Assembly (NCBI GenBank): GCA_020629995.1
Contig: JAHDCH010000061.1
Location: 1 to 6,380 of the forward strand
Source of the DNA: Pseudaestuariivita sp.
GTDB taxonomy: Bacteria > Pseudomonadota > Alphaproteobacteria > Rhodobacterales > Rhodobacteraceae
Reading direction: 5' to 3'
DNA: 6,380 bases
Below are positions 1 through 5,712 of this stretch, piece by piece (position 1 is the first letter of the stretch; each line of letters opens with the position of its first letter). The translations under genes and the position numbers were made by a program. A model generated the notes under the pieces. The model made no database searches. It was given only the letters and a program-made list of their open reading frames with translations, and was not told the DNA's origin.

Positions 1-585
1 CGGCCAATAGTGGTGGCGCATTCCATCGGCGCAGGGCCGGTGTCCGAGGCGATCCTTCGGCGGCCCGATCTGGTGGCGGGCTACGTGGTGGTTGCCGGTG
101 CCGTTGCGCTGGGCAGTCATCAGGCGCCGCGCGGCGTGCCGGTGTATCTGCGCGCCGGGTGGCTGCGCGAAGGCATCGCGGCGGCAACCACGTCGAACCC
201 GTGGCTGACCGGCCCGTTCCTGCGCGGTTTCCTGCACGTCAAGGATGCCGCAACCCCCGAGGTCATCGCCGTGCTGCAAGAGCCGATGCAGCGTCCGGGC
301 TATACGCGCGCCGTGGCGGCGTGGCTGCCGCAGCTGTTCGTGACGCCGCAAGACGCGCGCAGCACTCGGATGGAGGCCTGGCAGGCTCTGAACGTGCCCA
401 GCGCGCTGATCTGGGGCGACAAGGATACCGTGACGCCGCCGGTGCAGGGCCGCGCGCTAGAGGCGCTGATCCCCGGAGCGGTGTACCGCGAGCTGGAAGG
501 CGTGGGACACATCCCGCAGATCGAAGCGCCAGAGGCCTTTCGCGAGATCCTGCTGGAAGAGCTGGCGCGGATCGCGGTCAGGTGA
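1..585 (+). CDS. Alpha/beta hydrolase, C-terminal part (5' end outside window)
   Basis: The frame is open from the first base, so the start codon and N-terminal strands lie upstream; 194 residues are visible. They carry the second half of an alpha/beta-hydrolase fold. The nucleophile elbow reads VVAHSIGAG (Ser codon 22-24), the acid is in WGDKDTVTPP (Asp codon 424-426), and the base is in GVGHIPQIEAPEAF (His codon 508-510). The middle stretch is the cap region. These residues and their spacing are typical of carboxylesterase or C-C hydrolase-like proteins of about 260-300 residues, usually cytosolic. The elbow is A-H-S-I-G rather than the canonical G-x-S-x-G, a tolerated variant. The substrate cannot be read from the sequence. 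The gene converges with the aromatic monooxygenase and overlaps its last 8 bp, so any link to aromatic degradation is only suggestive. Family call is firm; specificity is unknown. Confidence 0.88.
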   Translation, partial: RPIVVAHSIGAGPVSEAILRRPDLVAGYVVVAGAVALGSHQAPRGVPVYLRAGWLREGIAAATTSNPWLTGPFLRGFLHVKDAATPEVIAVLQEPMQRPGYTRAVAAWLPQLFVTPQDARSTRMEAWQALNVPSALIWGDKDTVTPPVQGRALEALIPGAVYRELEGVGHIPQIEAPEAFREILLEELARIAVR

Positions 586-1756
586 ATTCGGCCCCGTACA
601 GCCAATCGTTCCGGCGTTGCAGCAGTCGCGGCGCGATCTTGCCCGCCAGCCAGATCGGCGCGTAGGCCTGAACCTGAGCCAACATGCTGCGGCGGTGGAA
701 CAGTCGCAGATTGGCCAGCGATTGTTCCTGAACCCGCGTCACGCGGTCGATCCGCGCGGCAAAGTATCTTTCGAGAGCGGCCGAAATCATCCCGCCTTTG
801 GACAATTCGCGCGACAGAACATAGGCGTCTTCCATGGCTTGCACGGCCCCTTGTGCCATGGATGGCAGCATTGGGTGCGCGGCATCCCCCAGCAGGGCCA
901 CCGCGCCATCTGACCAGCGCTGCAAAGGCGGGCGCGTGAACAGGGCCCACCGGTGCAGGACCGGCGCCGCGTCAAGGATTGCGTCCAGCGTTTCGTTCCA
1001 GCCGCCGAAATCCGCGCGCGCTTCGGCGGCGGTGCCGGTCAGATGCCAGCCTTCCTCGGTCCAGCTGTCCTGTTCGACGATGCCGACAAAGTTGACCATT
1101 TTGCCTGCGCGGATGCGCGTGGTGACGGCGTGCTTGCCAGGGCCTGTCCACACAACACCCGACGGAGGCGGCGCGGCGGGCCCAAGGTCAGAGACCGGCA
1201 CAACCGCACGCCAGGCAACATTGCCCGTGAAGTCCGGCAAACCCGGGCCCAGCATCTGGGTGCGGATCGCGGAATGGATCCCGTCAGCGCCGATGATCAG
1301 GTCGGCCTCGATCCGGCGGCCATCCGCCAGGGTCACCGCCGCGCCTTTGGACGAGGTTTCGTAGCGGATGACTTCGGCGCTTGTGTGCAGGGCTTCGGGC
1401 TGGCGGGCCAAAAGAGTTTGGGCCAGGCCATCCAGCAGATCGGCCCGGTGGATCTGGATATAGCGGGCACCCCAGCGGTCGGCGGCGATGGCGCGCATCG
1501 GCATATGCAAAAGGCGGGTGCCGGTGGCGCCGTGCCGGATTTCGATCGCTTCGGGTTGGAACAGACTGTCTTCGATGCGGGGCATGACGCCCAGGGCGTC
1601 GAGGATCTTGATGCCGTTGGGGCTGATCTGGATGCCGGCGCCGATGTCGCGCAGGTCTTGCGCGCGTTCCAGCACGCAGACGTCCCATCCGATCTGGTCC
1701 AGAGCAAGAGCCGCGGTCACCCCGCCAAGCCCGGCCCCGACAATAATGGCCTTCAC
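578..1756 (-). CDS. FAD-dependent aromatic-ring monooxygenase (salicylate hydroxylase-like)
   Basis: A class A flavoprotein monooxygenase, which uses NAD(P)H and O2 to hydroxylate aromatic rings in the cytoplasm. From a GTG start it has 392 residues, normal for the family. The FAD-binding GAGLGG lies at residues 7-12 and the ribose-binding Glu30 ends the second strand (VLER). The NAD(P)H/FAD motif GADGIHSAIR is at 156-165, and GDAAHPMLPSMAQGA, which contacts the flavin phosphates, is at 290-304. The GTG start was chosen because it places the Rossmann strand (KAIIVGAG) at the N-terminus. An in-frame ATG at 1801 would add 15 residues of unconvincing sequence, and neither start has a good Shine-Dalgarno. 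Relatives include salicylate 1-, 3-hydroxybenzoate 6- and 6-hydroxynicotinate 3-monooxygenases; which substrate applies cannot be told. It appears monocistronic, with a possible operator cluster upstream. Its stop overlaps the converging hydrolase gene. Confidence 0.9.
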   Translation of the reverse strand: MKAIIVGAGLGGVTAALALDQIGWDVCVLERAQDLRDIGAGIQISPNGIKILDALGVMPRIEDSLFQPEAIEIRHGATGTRLLHMPMRAIAADRWGARYIQIHRADLLDGLAQTLLARQPEALHTSAEVIRYETSSKGAAVTLADGRRIEADLIIGADGIHSAIRTQMLGPGLPDFTGNVAWRAVVPVSDLGPAAPPPSGVVWTGPGKHAVTTRIRAGKMVNFVGIVEQDSWTEEGWHLTGTAAEARADFGGWNETLDAILDAAPVLHRWALFTRPPLQRWSDGAVALLGDAAHPMLPSMAQGAVQAMEDAYVLSRELSKGGMISAALERYFAARIDRVTRVQEQSLANLRLFHRRSMLAQVQAYAPIWLAGKIAPRLLQRRNDWLYGAEFT

Positions 1757-1888
1757 GATTGCATCATGCCCTGCGGCACGCCCCCCAGTGGCGCTCAGCA
1801 TGTGGTGCGAATCGGCGTCAGGGCAAGCGCGGCCCCTACGTCAACTTGGGTGGGTCGGCCGGTTATGGCAAACGGGCAACACGGAAGA

Positions 1889-1926
1889 TTTTGCAAGCCT
1901 CGCACACCGGTTTTGCAGAATTGCAA
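1889..1926. promoter_or_regulatory. TTGCAA motif cluster, candidate operator upstream of the monooxygenase gene
   Basis: The gap upstream of the monooxygenase gene holds TTTTGCAA (1889-1896), TTTTGCAG (1911-1918) and TTGCAA (1921-1926). The first two are direct repeats offset by 22 bp, about two helical turns. The last two combine into a dyad, TTGCA-GAAT-TGCAA (1913-1926), which also fits the T-N11-A pattern of LysR-type boxes. The cluster sits 130-170 bp upstream of the chosen GTG start, within normal reach of an activator site. No regulator gene is visible nearby and no convincing -35/-10 pair was found, so this is a candidate only. Confidence 0.35.
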
Positions 1927-1952
1927 CGTTGTGGGCGCGGCCCGGGACAGCA

Positions 1953-1984
1953 GCGCGCGCCGGGCATGACAAGCCGGCGCGCGC
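1953..1984 (-). terminator. GC-rich hairpin behind the VWA gene, possible terminator
   Basis: A perfect 11-bp inverted repeat: GCGCGCGCCGG at 1953-1963 pairs with CCGGCGCGCGC at 1974-1984 around a 10-nt loop. It begins 9 nt after the stop codon of the minus-strand VWA gene, where a terminator or 3'-stabilising hairpin for the sigma/VWA operon would be expected. No U-tract follows it in the direction of transcription, so it is not a canonical intrinsic terminator. Rho-assisted termination or 3'-end protection is as likely. Confidence 0.55.
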
Positions 1985-1993
1985 GAGGCCAGA

Positions 1994-3928
1994 TCAGTTG
2001 GCCAGGCTTTGTGCCAGGCGCATCAGGCGCACGGCCTCGGCCCGATATCCAAAAGGGTCATCCCCGATGGCGCCCGAGGCCAGAGCAATGGCGTCGCCAA
2101 AGCCCCAGTCCCCGGTGTGCACACTGCCGCGCAGCACCTGACCAAAGCCCGCGATGGCGGCGGCAAAGGCTGTTTCGCCGCCAAGCCTGGCGTCGGACTC
2201 CGCGGTGATCGGCGTTTCGATCAGCGTGCTGGTGCTTGCGCCCGGCGCCTTGTGCCGCAGCTTGAGATAGCCCCATTCGTCGGTCTGTACATCCGAGGCG
2301 CTGGCGGGCGCGGCGTAACGCAAATCATCGGTCAAGCGCGCGCCGGATCCAACGGGCACGACCTCGTAGATCGCGGTCACGCTGTGGCCTGCTCCGATAT
2401 CGCCAGCGTCGACCTTGTCGTTGTTGAAATCTTCGCGGTTCAGGATGCGGGTCTCGTACCCGATCAGGCGGTATTCGGCGATCTGGGCGGGGTTGAACTC
2501 CACCTGGATCTTGACGTCATCGGCGATGGGAAAGAGCGCGCCGGTCAGCTGGTCGACCAGCACTTTCTGCGCCTCTTGCAGCGTGTCGATATAAGCCGCC
2601 GTGCCGTTGCCGTTTTGCGCCAGCGCCTGCATCGTCGCATCGTCGAGGTTGCCGCGGCCAAAGCCCAGAACCGACAGGTAGGTGCCGCTGTCGCGCTTGT
2701 CCGAGATGAACTGCTCCATCGCGCGGGGCGACGACAGGCCGACGTTGAAATCGCCATCGGTGGCGAGGATCACGCGGCTGACTTCGCCCTCGGCCGACAT
2801 CTCCTCGGCCTTGGCATAGGCGAGCTCGAGCCCCTGTTGCCCGGCGGTAGAGCCGCCCGCCTGCAGCGCGTCGATGGCGGTCAGGATGGTGCTGCGTTCA
2901 GAGGCGGCGGTGGGTTTGAGGATCGTGCCCGCAGAGCCGGCGTAGGCCACGATGGCCACCTCATCCTCGGGGCGCAGTTGCGACAGCATCAGGCGGAAGC
3001 TCTGCTTGAGCAGGGGGAGTTTGTCCGCGTCCTGCATGCTGCCGGAGGTGTCGATCAGGAAGACGAGGTTGAGAGGGGGGCGGTCCTCGACAGCGGGCAG
3101 GGCGCCCTGGATGCCGATATGGACCAGCTGCGTGCCGTCGTTCCAGGGGGTTTGCAAGGTCGAGACATGGGTGCTGAAGGCCGCGCCATCGGTGGGGGCG
3201 GGGTAGAGGTAGGGGAAGTAGTTCACCATCTCTTCGATCCGGACGGCGTCGCGGGGCGGCAGGACGCCTGCCATCAGGGACGAGCGGATGACGCCGTAAG
3301 AGGCAGTGTCGACATCGACGCTGAAGGTCGAGACGGGATCGTCGGTTGTGACTTTGACAGGGTTCGGGTCCGCTTCGGGGAAGGCTTCGGTGTTCTCGGG
3401 CTGCTTTTGCAGGGCCGGGTCGCGGGTTGCGTCATAGGCGGGCGCATTGGCCCCGCCAGCAAAGGTCTGTGTCGCGGCAATGCGCGACTTTGCACTGCGC
3501 GAGGTAACGGGGGCCATGGCCGGCGCTTCAAGCGCGAGGTCCAGATGAACCGGGGGAACAACGTCCGGGGCGTCCTTTACCGCTTCGACGATCTGCTCGG
3601 TGCTCGGGCGAATGGGCGAGGGCGGTCCGTCTTGAAGCGCGGGCACCAGGACGATCAGGCCGACGGCGGCGAGGGCGGTTGTGGCGGTCAGCGCGCCGCG
3701 GGCGGGAAGGGTGGCTAGCATCTGTTTCACTCCTGCGATCAGGCCCCATTTTGCGGGGCGGTCAGGAGTAGGACGCGGCGCATCCGCCGATCCTTGGCGG
3801 GTCAACGAATTTTCCTGCGAAAATTCTGTCGCGGCGGCGCGCAGGGTGGCGGCGCGGCGTGCGGGATCGGGGCGCGGGGTGGCGCTGTGCAGGGCGGATT
3901 TCAGATCGTCGAGCGGATCGCGGGTCAT
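1994..3928 (-). CDS. YfbK-like von Willebrand factor A domain protein with one membrane span, possible anti-sigma factor
   Basis: 644 residues. Residues 1-75 are a charged, Ala/Arg-rich segment predicted cytoplasmic. Residues 79-97 (ALTATTALAAVGLIVLVPAL) form the only membrane span, followed by a Pro-rich linker. Residues 175-275 match the YfbK N-terminal region (STFSVDVDTASYGVIRSSL, IEEMVNYF). The VWA domain, about 287-465, has an intact metal site: DTSGS at 293-297, Thr in GGST and Asp391 in ATDGDFN. Residues 470-640 match the YfbK C-terminal domain. Such domains bind protein partners through a divalent metal; here it would lie in the periplasm. E. coli YfbK is a lipoprotein, but this one has a membrane span and cytoplasmic tail. 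Its start overlaps the sigma-factor stop (ATGA), with GGAGG 7 nt upstream, implying translational coupling. Topology and operon suggest a membrane partner or anti-sigma factor; that role is inferred. Met70 is a plausible second start. Confidence 0.9.
   Translation of the reverse strand: MTRDPLDDLKSALHSATPRPDPARRAATLRAAATEFSQENSLTRQGSADAPRPTPDRPAKWGLIAGVKQMLATLPARGALTATTALAAVGLIVLVPALQDGPPSPIRPSTEQIVEAVKDAPDVVPPVHLDLALEAPAMAPVTSRSAKSRIAATQTFAGGANAPAYDATRDPALQKQPENTEAFPEADPNPVKVTTDDPVSTFSVDVDTASYGVIRSSLMAGVLPPRDAVRIEEMVNYFPYLYPAPTDGAAFSTHVSTLQTPWNDGTQLVHIGIQGALPAVEDRPPLNLVFLIDTSGSMQDADKLPLLKQSFRLMLSQLRPEDEVAIVAYAGSAGTILKPTAASERSTILTAIDALQAGGSTAGQQGLELAYAKAEEMSAEGEVSRVILATDGDFNVGLSSPRAMEQFISDKRDSGTYLSVLGFGRGNLDDATMQALAQNGNGTAAYIDTLQEAQKVLVDQLTGALFPIADDVKIQVEFNPAQIAEYRLIGYETRILNREDFNNDKVDAGDIGAGHSVTAIYEVVPVGSGARLTDDLRYAAPASASDVQTDEWGYLKLRHKAPGASTSTLIETPITAESDARLGGETAFAAAIAGFGQVLRGSVHTGDWGFGDAIALASGAIGDDPFGYRAEAVRLMRLAQSLAN
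3719..3734 (-). promoter_or_regulatory. Internal Shine-Dalgarno and ATG (Met70) within the VWA gene
   Basis: AGGAG (3730-3734 as the minus-strand complement) stands 8 nt before an in-frame ATG at 3719-3721. Starting there would give a 575-residue protein beginning MLATLPARGALTATTALAAVGLIVLVPAL, which looks like a signal anchor or signal peptide. It would keep the whole VWA part but lack the 69-residue cytoplasmic tail. The site lies about 46 nt downstream of the internal promoter-like motif at 3768-3802. It could also be the only true start of the gene, but the ATGA overlap and GGAGG at the upstream start argue that the long form is also made. Confidence 0.45.
3768..3802 (-). promoter_or_regulatory. 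ECF promoter-like bipartite motif, internal copy in the VWA gene
   Basis: On the minus strand this site reads ACCCGCCAAGGATCG (3788-3802), a 12-nt spacer, then CGTCCTAC (3768-3775). It matches the motif before the sigma gene (4470-4504) at 22 of 23 core positions with the same spacer length. CGTC is a common -10 core for ECF sigma factors, and the left block would be the -35. The copy is read in another frame here than in the upstream copy, so a shared peptide does not explain it. CCGCC-AAGGATC-GGCGG within it could also form a small hairpin. Activity as a promoter is inferred. Confidence 0.45.
3807..3826. repeat. Perfect AT-rich inverted repeat in VWA coding sequence
   Basis: GAATTTTC (3807-3814) and GAAAATTC (3819-3826) form a perfect 8-bp dyad around CTGC. 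It encodes residues EFSQENS of the VWA protein's cytoplasmic tail and stands out as A/T-rich in a very GC-rich gene. It ends 4 nt from the -35-like block of the internal promoter motif, where an operator or UP-like element would sit. The function is not known. Confidence 0.5.
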
Positions 3929-4461
3929 TGCGTGTCCTCCATGATGGCGCGCAGGCGCTTGCGGGCCTCGCTGAGGCGCCAGCTGACGGTGCCTTCGGAG
4001 ATGCCCAGCACCTGGGCGGCTTCGGCATGGGTGGCGTCGTCGAGTGTGAGCGCCAGAGTGTCGCGCAGATCATCGGGCAGGGCGCGCATGGCGGTGGTGA
4101 GCCAGTCTGCCTCATCCGCCCGCTGGGCGGCCTCGGCGCGGCGCATCAGTTCGACATCGCCCCAGCCGTCATGGGCGCGGGCGCGGGTGGCCTGTTTGCG
4201 GCGGTGGTCATGGGCCGCGTTCAGGGTGACGCGGTAGAGCCACGTGGTGAAGCGCGACTGTCCGCGATACAAAGGCAGTTTGCGGGGCAAGGCGATCAGC
4301 AGGTCGTGGGTCAGGTCTTCGGCCTCGGCCCGGCTGCCGGTGAGGCGGAAGCAAAGGCCAAACGTCCGGTCATAGATCCGGTCGGTGAGCGCGGCAAAGG
4401 CGGCCTCGTCTCCGCGCGCGGCGGCGCGGGCCAGCTGATCGAGATCGGTCGTCATACGCAT
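3925..4461 (-). CDS. ECF-family RNA polymerase sigma factor
   Basis: 178 residues, typical for a group 4 sigma-70 factor with only regions 2 and 4. Region 2 spans about residues 8-75 and includes ARGDEAAFAAL, the helix AEDLTHDLLIALPRKL, and SRFTTWLYRVTLNAAHDHRRK, which contacts core enzyme and the -10. Region 4 spans about 118-170: LPDDLRDTLALTLDDATHAEAAQVLGISEGTVSWRLSEARKRLR, with the helix-turn-helix that reads the -35. The ATG at 4461 (or 4455) was chosen because region 2 begins right after it. The frame stays open to an ATG at 4539, but that extension runs through the promoter motif and into a hairpin element. No Shine-Dalgarno precedes the start, which would fit a very short leader. Its stop overlaps the start of the VWA gene by 4 bp, so the two proteins are probably co-produced. 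Function as an ECF factor is firm; the stress signal is unknown. Confidence 0.93.
   Translation of the reverse strand: MRMTTDLDQLARAAARGDEAAFAALTDRIYDRTFGLCFRLTGSRAEAEDLTHDLLIALPRKLPLYRGQSRFTTWLYRVTLNAAHDHRRKQATRARAHDGWGDVELMRRAEAAQRADEADWLTTAMRALPDDLRDTLALTLDDATHAEAAQVLGISEGTVSWRLSEARKRLRAIMEDTQ
3936..3940 (-). promoter_or_regulatory. Shine-Dalgarno of the VWA gene within the sigma-factor 3' end
   Basis: GGAGG on the minus strand lies 7 nt before the ATG at 3928, inside the last codons of the sigma gene. Together with the ATGA overlap (3925-3928) it fixes the upstream start of the VWA gene and implies translational coupling. Confidence 0.75.
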
Positions 4462-4469
4462 GGTATAGG

Positions 4470-4504
4470 GTAAGACGTGGCCCGAGTGGCGATCCTTGGC
4501 GGGT
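4470..4504 (-). promoter_or_regulatory. ECF promoter-like bipartite motif before the sigma gene
   Basis: On the minus strand ACCCGCCAAGGATCG (4490-4504) is followed after 12 nt by CGTCTTAC (4470-4477), then 8 nt to the sigma-factor ATG at 4461. The A/T-rich stretch 4511-4521 (ttttttaattt on the plus strand) lies a few bases upstream of the -35-like block, like an UP element. With CGTC as -10, transcription would begin within a few bases of the ATG, in line with the missing Shine-Dalgarno. The same bipartite motif recurs at 3768-3802. Autoregulation by the encoded sigma factor is the simplest reading but is inferred. Confidence 0.5.
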
Positions 4505-4521
4505 GGATGATTTTTTAATTT

Positions 4522-4563
4522 GGGGGCGCTGCCCCCCACGTCGAAAGCCTAGGGCTTTCGACG
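4522..4563. repeat. Composite hairpin element (REP-like), possible terminator of the gabD/serine hydrolase operon
   Basis: Two adjacent hairpins: GGGGGC (4522-4527) pairs with GCCCCC (4531-4536), and CGTCGAAAGCC (4539-4549) pairs perfectly with GGCTTTCGACG (4553-4563) around TAG. It lies 37-78 nt behind the serine hydrolase stop codon and before the sigma promoter. On the plus strand a CTCCCCCC tract and then catatttggg follow, a pattern I associate from memory with dispersed intergenic elements of Rhodobacterales. In the minus direction an A-rich, not U-rich, tract follows, so it is not a canonical intrinsic terminator. It may still end transcription or insulate the sigma operon. Confidence 0.6.
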
Positions 4564-4599
4564 CTCCCCCCGCCATATTTGGGAAGAGAAGAAGGGGGA

Positions 4600-5712
4600 T
4601 CAGGGTGCGAGATCATAGAGGGTGGAGTGCAGGAGCTGCATGCCGTCGCCAAAGCGGACCACAACCATGTCGTGGTCGGGCAGGAGGTAGACGATCTGGC
4701 CGCCGTGGCCGAGCAAGTAAGTGAAGCGGCCCGAGAGGCTGGCGCCGGGGCGGTCGAGCACATCGTGGCGGATATGTTGGCCGTAGATGCCGGAGCGCAG
4801 GGTGTCTGGCGCGGCATCGGGCATGATCCAGTTGGACCACATGGCCGCGGGCAAGAGCGGTGCGTTTGGAGTGCCGTTGGACAGCAGGAAATGGCCAACG
4901 CGCAGCCAATCCTCGGCCCGGGCATAAAGGCAGCAATAGGCAGAAGCCCGACCAGTGCGGGTGTTTTGCCGCCAGTGGGCGATGTCTGCGCCAGAGGGGC
5001 GCCAGATCAGGTCGGACATGACGTCTTGCAGTGGAGCGCCGTAAGCATGTTCGACGACCAGGCCCAGGAGCGCGGTGTTGGCGCTTTGGTAGTGGAAGCG
5101 CCCGGAGAGGTCGGGGGAGACGTGCAGGCGCGGCATGACAGCCTCGATCCCGAAGGCATGAAGGCGCCCTACTGGCGAGAAAGGAGAGAAGGCCGCATCG
5201 TCGAGGGGTTTGTCGACGGTGTCCTTGGGTGGCTCGCCCTTGAACGAAAGGCCGGAGCGCATGGTCAGCACGTCGTGCAGGCTCACATCCGGCGCGTCGG
5301 AGCCGATGAGGTCGGGCAGGCGAGTATCCAAGCTGGGGACAAGGCCATCGGCCACGGCACGCAAGACCAACACACCGACGAGGGATTTGACCAGCGAGTA
5401 GCTGTTGAACAGCGTGTTCCGGTCAAAGCCGGGGGCATAGGCGGAATGGGTGACCTGGCCAGCCTGGGAGACCAGCATCGCGCGTCCCCCGGATTGGGCA
5501 AACCGCTGGGCTGCTTCGGGTGGCAGCGGTGCGCCGGCGGGCAGAGGGCCGGACGGGCGGCCCTGAACGGGCCGGGTCGGTGCGCTGGTCTGTAGGACCG
5601 GCGGAGGAAAGCCTTGAGCCACAAGGGTCGGCAGTTGCGGCGCAAAGGTCCAGATGGCAAGGGCCACCGCCATCAGACAGGCAGCGGCCCCCAGCGCGAT
5701 CCGCAGCCACAT
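4600..5712 (-). CDS. Membrane-anchored SxxK serine hydrolase (beta-lactamase/NylB-like)
   Basis: 370 residues of the class C beta-lactamase-like superfamily (penicillin-binding proteins, esterases, 6-aminohexanoate-oligomer hydrolases). A hydrophobic segment at about residues 4-22 is a signal anchor or signal peptide, so the enzyme should act in the periplasm. The nucleophile and general base are Ser106-x-x-Lys109 (SLVK). The third motif is Tyr208 in YQSANTALLGLVVE, and HGG at 336-338 takes the place of KTG. VLTMRSGLSF at 148-157 and YCCLYARAEDWLRVGHFLLSNG at 259-280 are typical of the NylB/EstB-like branch rather than true AmpC beta-lactamases, so antibiotic resistance should not be assumed. 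The start ATG shares one base with the gabD stop (TGATG), implying coupling. The hydrolysed bond (amide, ester or peptide) cannot be read from sequence. Fold and catalytic residues are secure. Confidence 0.9.
   Translation of the reverse strand: MWLRIALGAAACLMAVALAIWTFAPQLPTLVAQGFPPPVLQTSAPTRPVQGRPSGPLPAGAPLPPEAAQRFAQSGGRAMLVSQAGQVTHSAYAPGFDRNTLFNSYSLVKSLVGVLVLRAVADGLVPSLDTRLPDLIGSDAPDVSLHDVLTMRSGLSFKGEPPKDTVDKPLDDAAFSPFSPVGRLHAFGIEAVMPRLHVSPDLSGRFHYQSANTALLGLVVEHAYGAPLQDVMSDLIWRPSGADIAHWRQNTRTGRASAYCCLYARAEDWLRVGHFLLSNGTPNAPLLPAAMWSNWIMPDAAPDTLRSGIYGQHIRHDVLDRPGASLSGRFTYLLGHGGQIVYLLPDHDMVVVRFGDGMQLLHSTLYDLAP

Noticed and set aside
48..59. Partial match to the promoter left block (cgatccttcggcgg) in the hydrolase
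   Set aside because: It lacks the CGTCyTAC half at the right distance and lies in conserved coding sequence after the nucleophile elbow.
953..1969. 338-codon plus-strand frame opposite the monooxygenase
   Set aside because: It is antisense to a gene with all three flavin motifs, and its own translation shows no domain.
2009..3718. 569-codon open frame on the plus strand opposite the VWA gene
   Set aside because: It lies wholly antisense to a gene with clear VWA domains. Long antisense frames are expected at this GC content, and its translation is low-complexity with no recognisable domain.
4462..4539. 26-residue N-terminal extension of the sigma factor from the ATG at 4539
   Set aside because: It would read through the promoter-like motif and begin in the hairpin element. 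ECF region 2 begins right after the ATG at 4461.
4579..5595. 338-codon open frame on the plus strand opposite the serine hydrolase
   Set aside because: It is a mirror of the real gene's codon bias, shows no family motif, and is contradicted by the SxxK, Tyr and HGG motifs on the other strand.
4600..5712. Antibiotic-resistance beta-lactamase
   Set aside because: The Y-Q-S-A-N and HGG motifs and the CCLxARAEDW segment point to the NylB/esterase branch, not AmpC.
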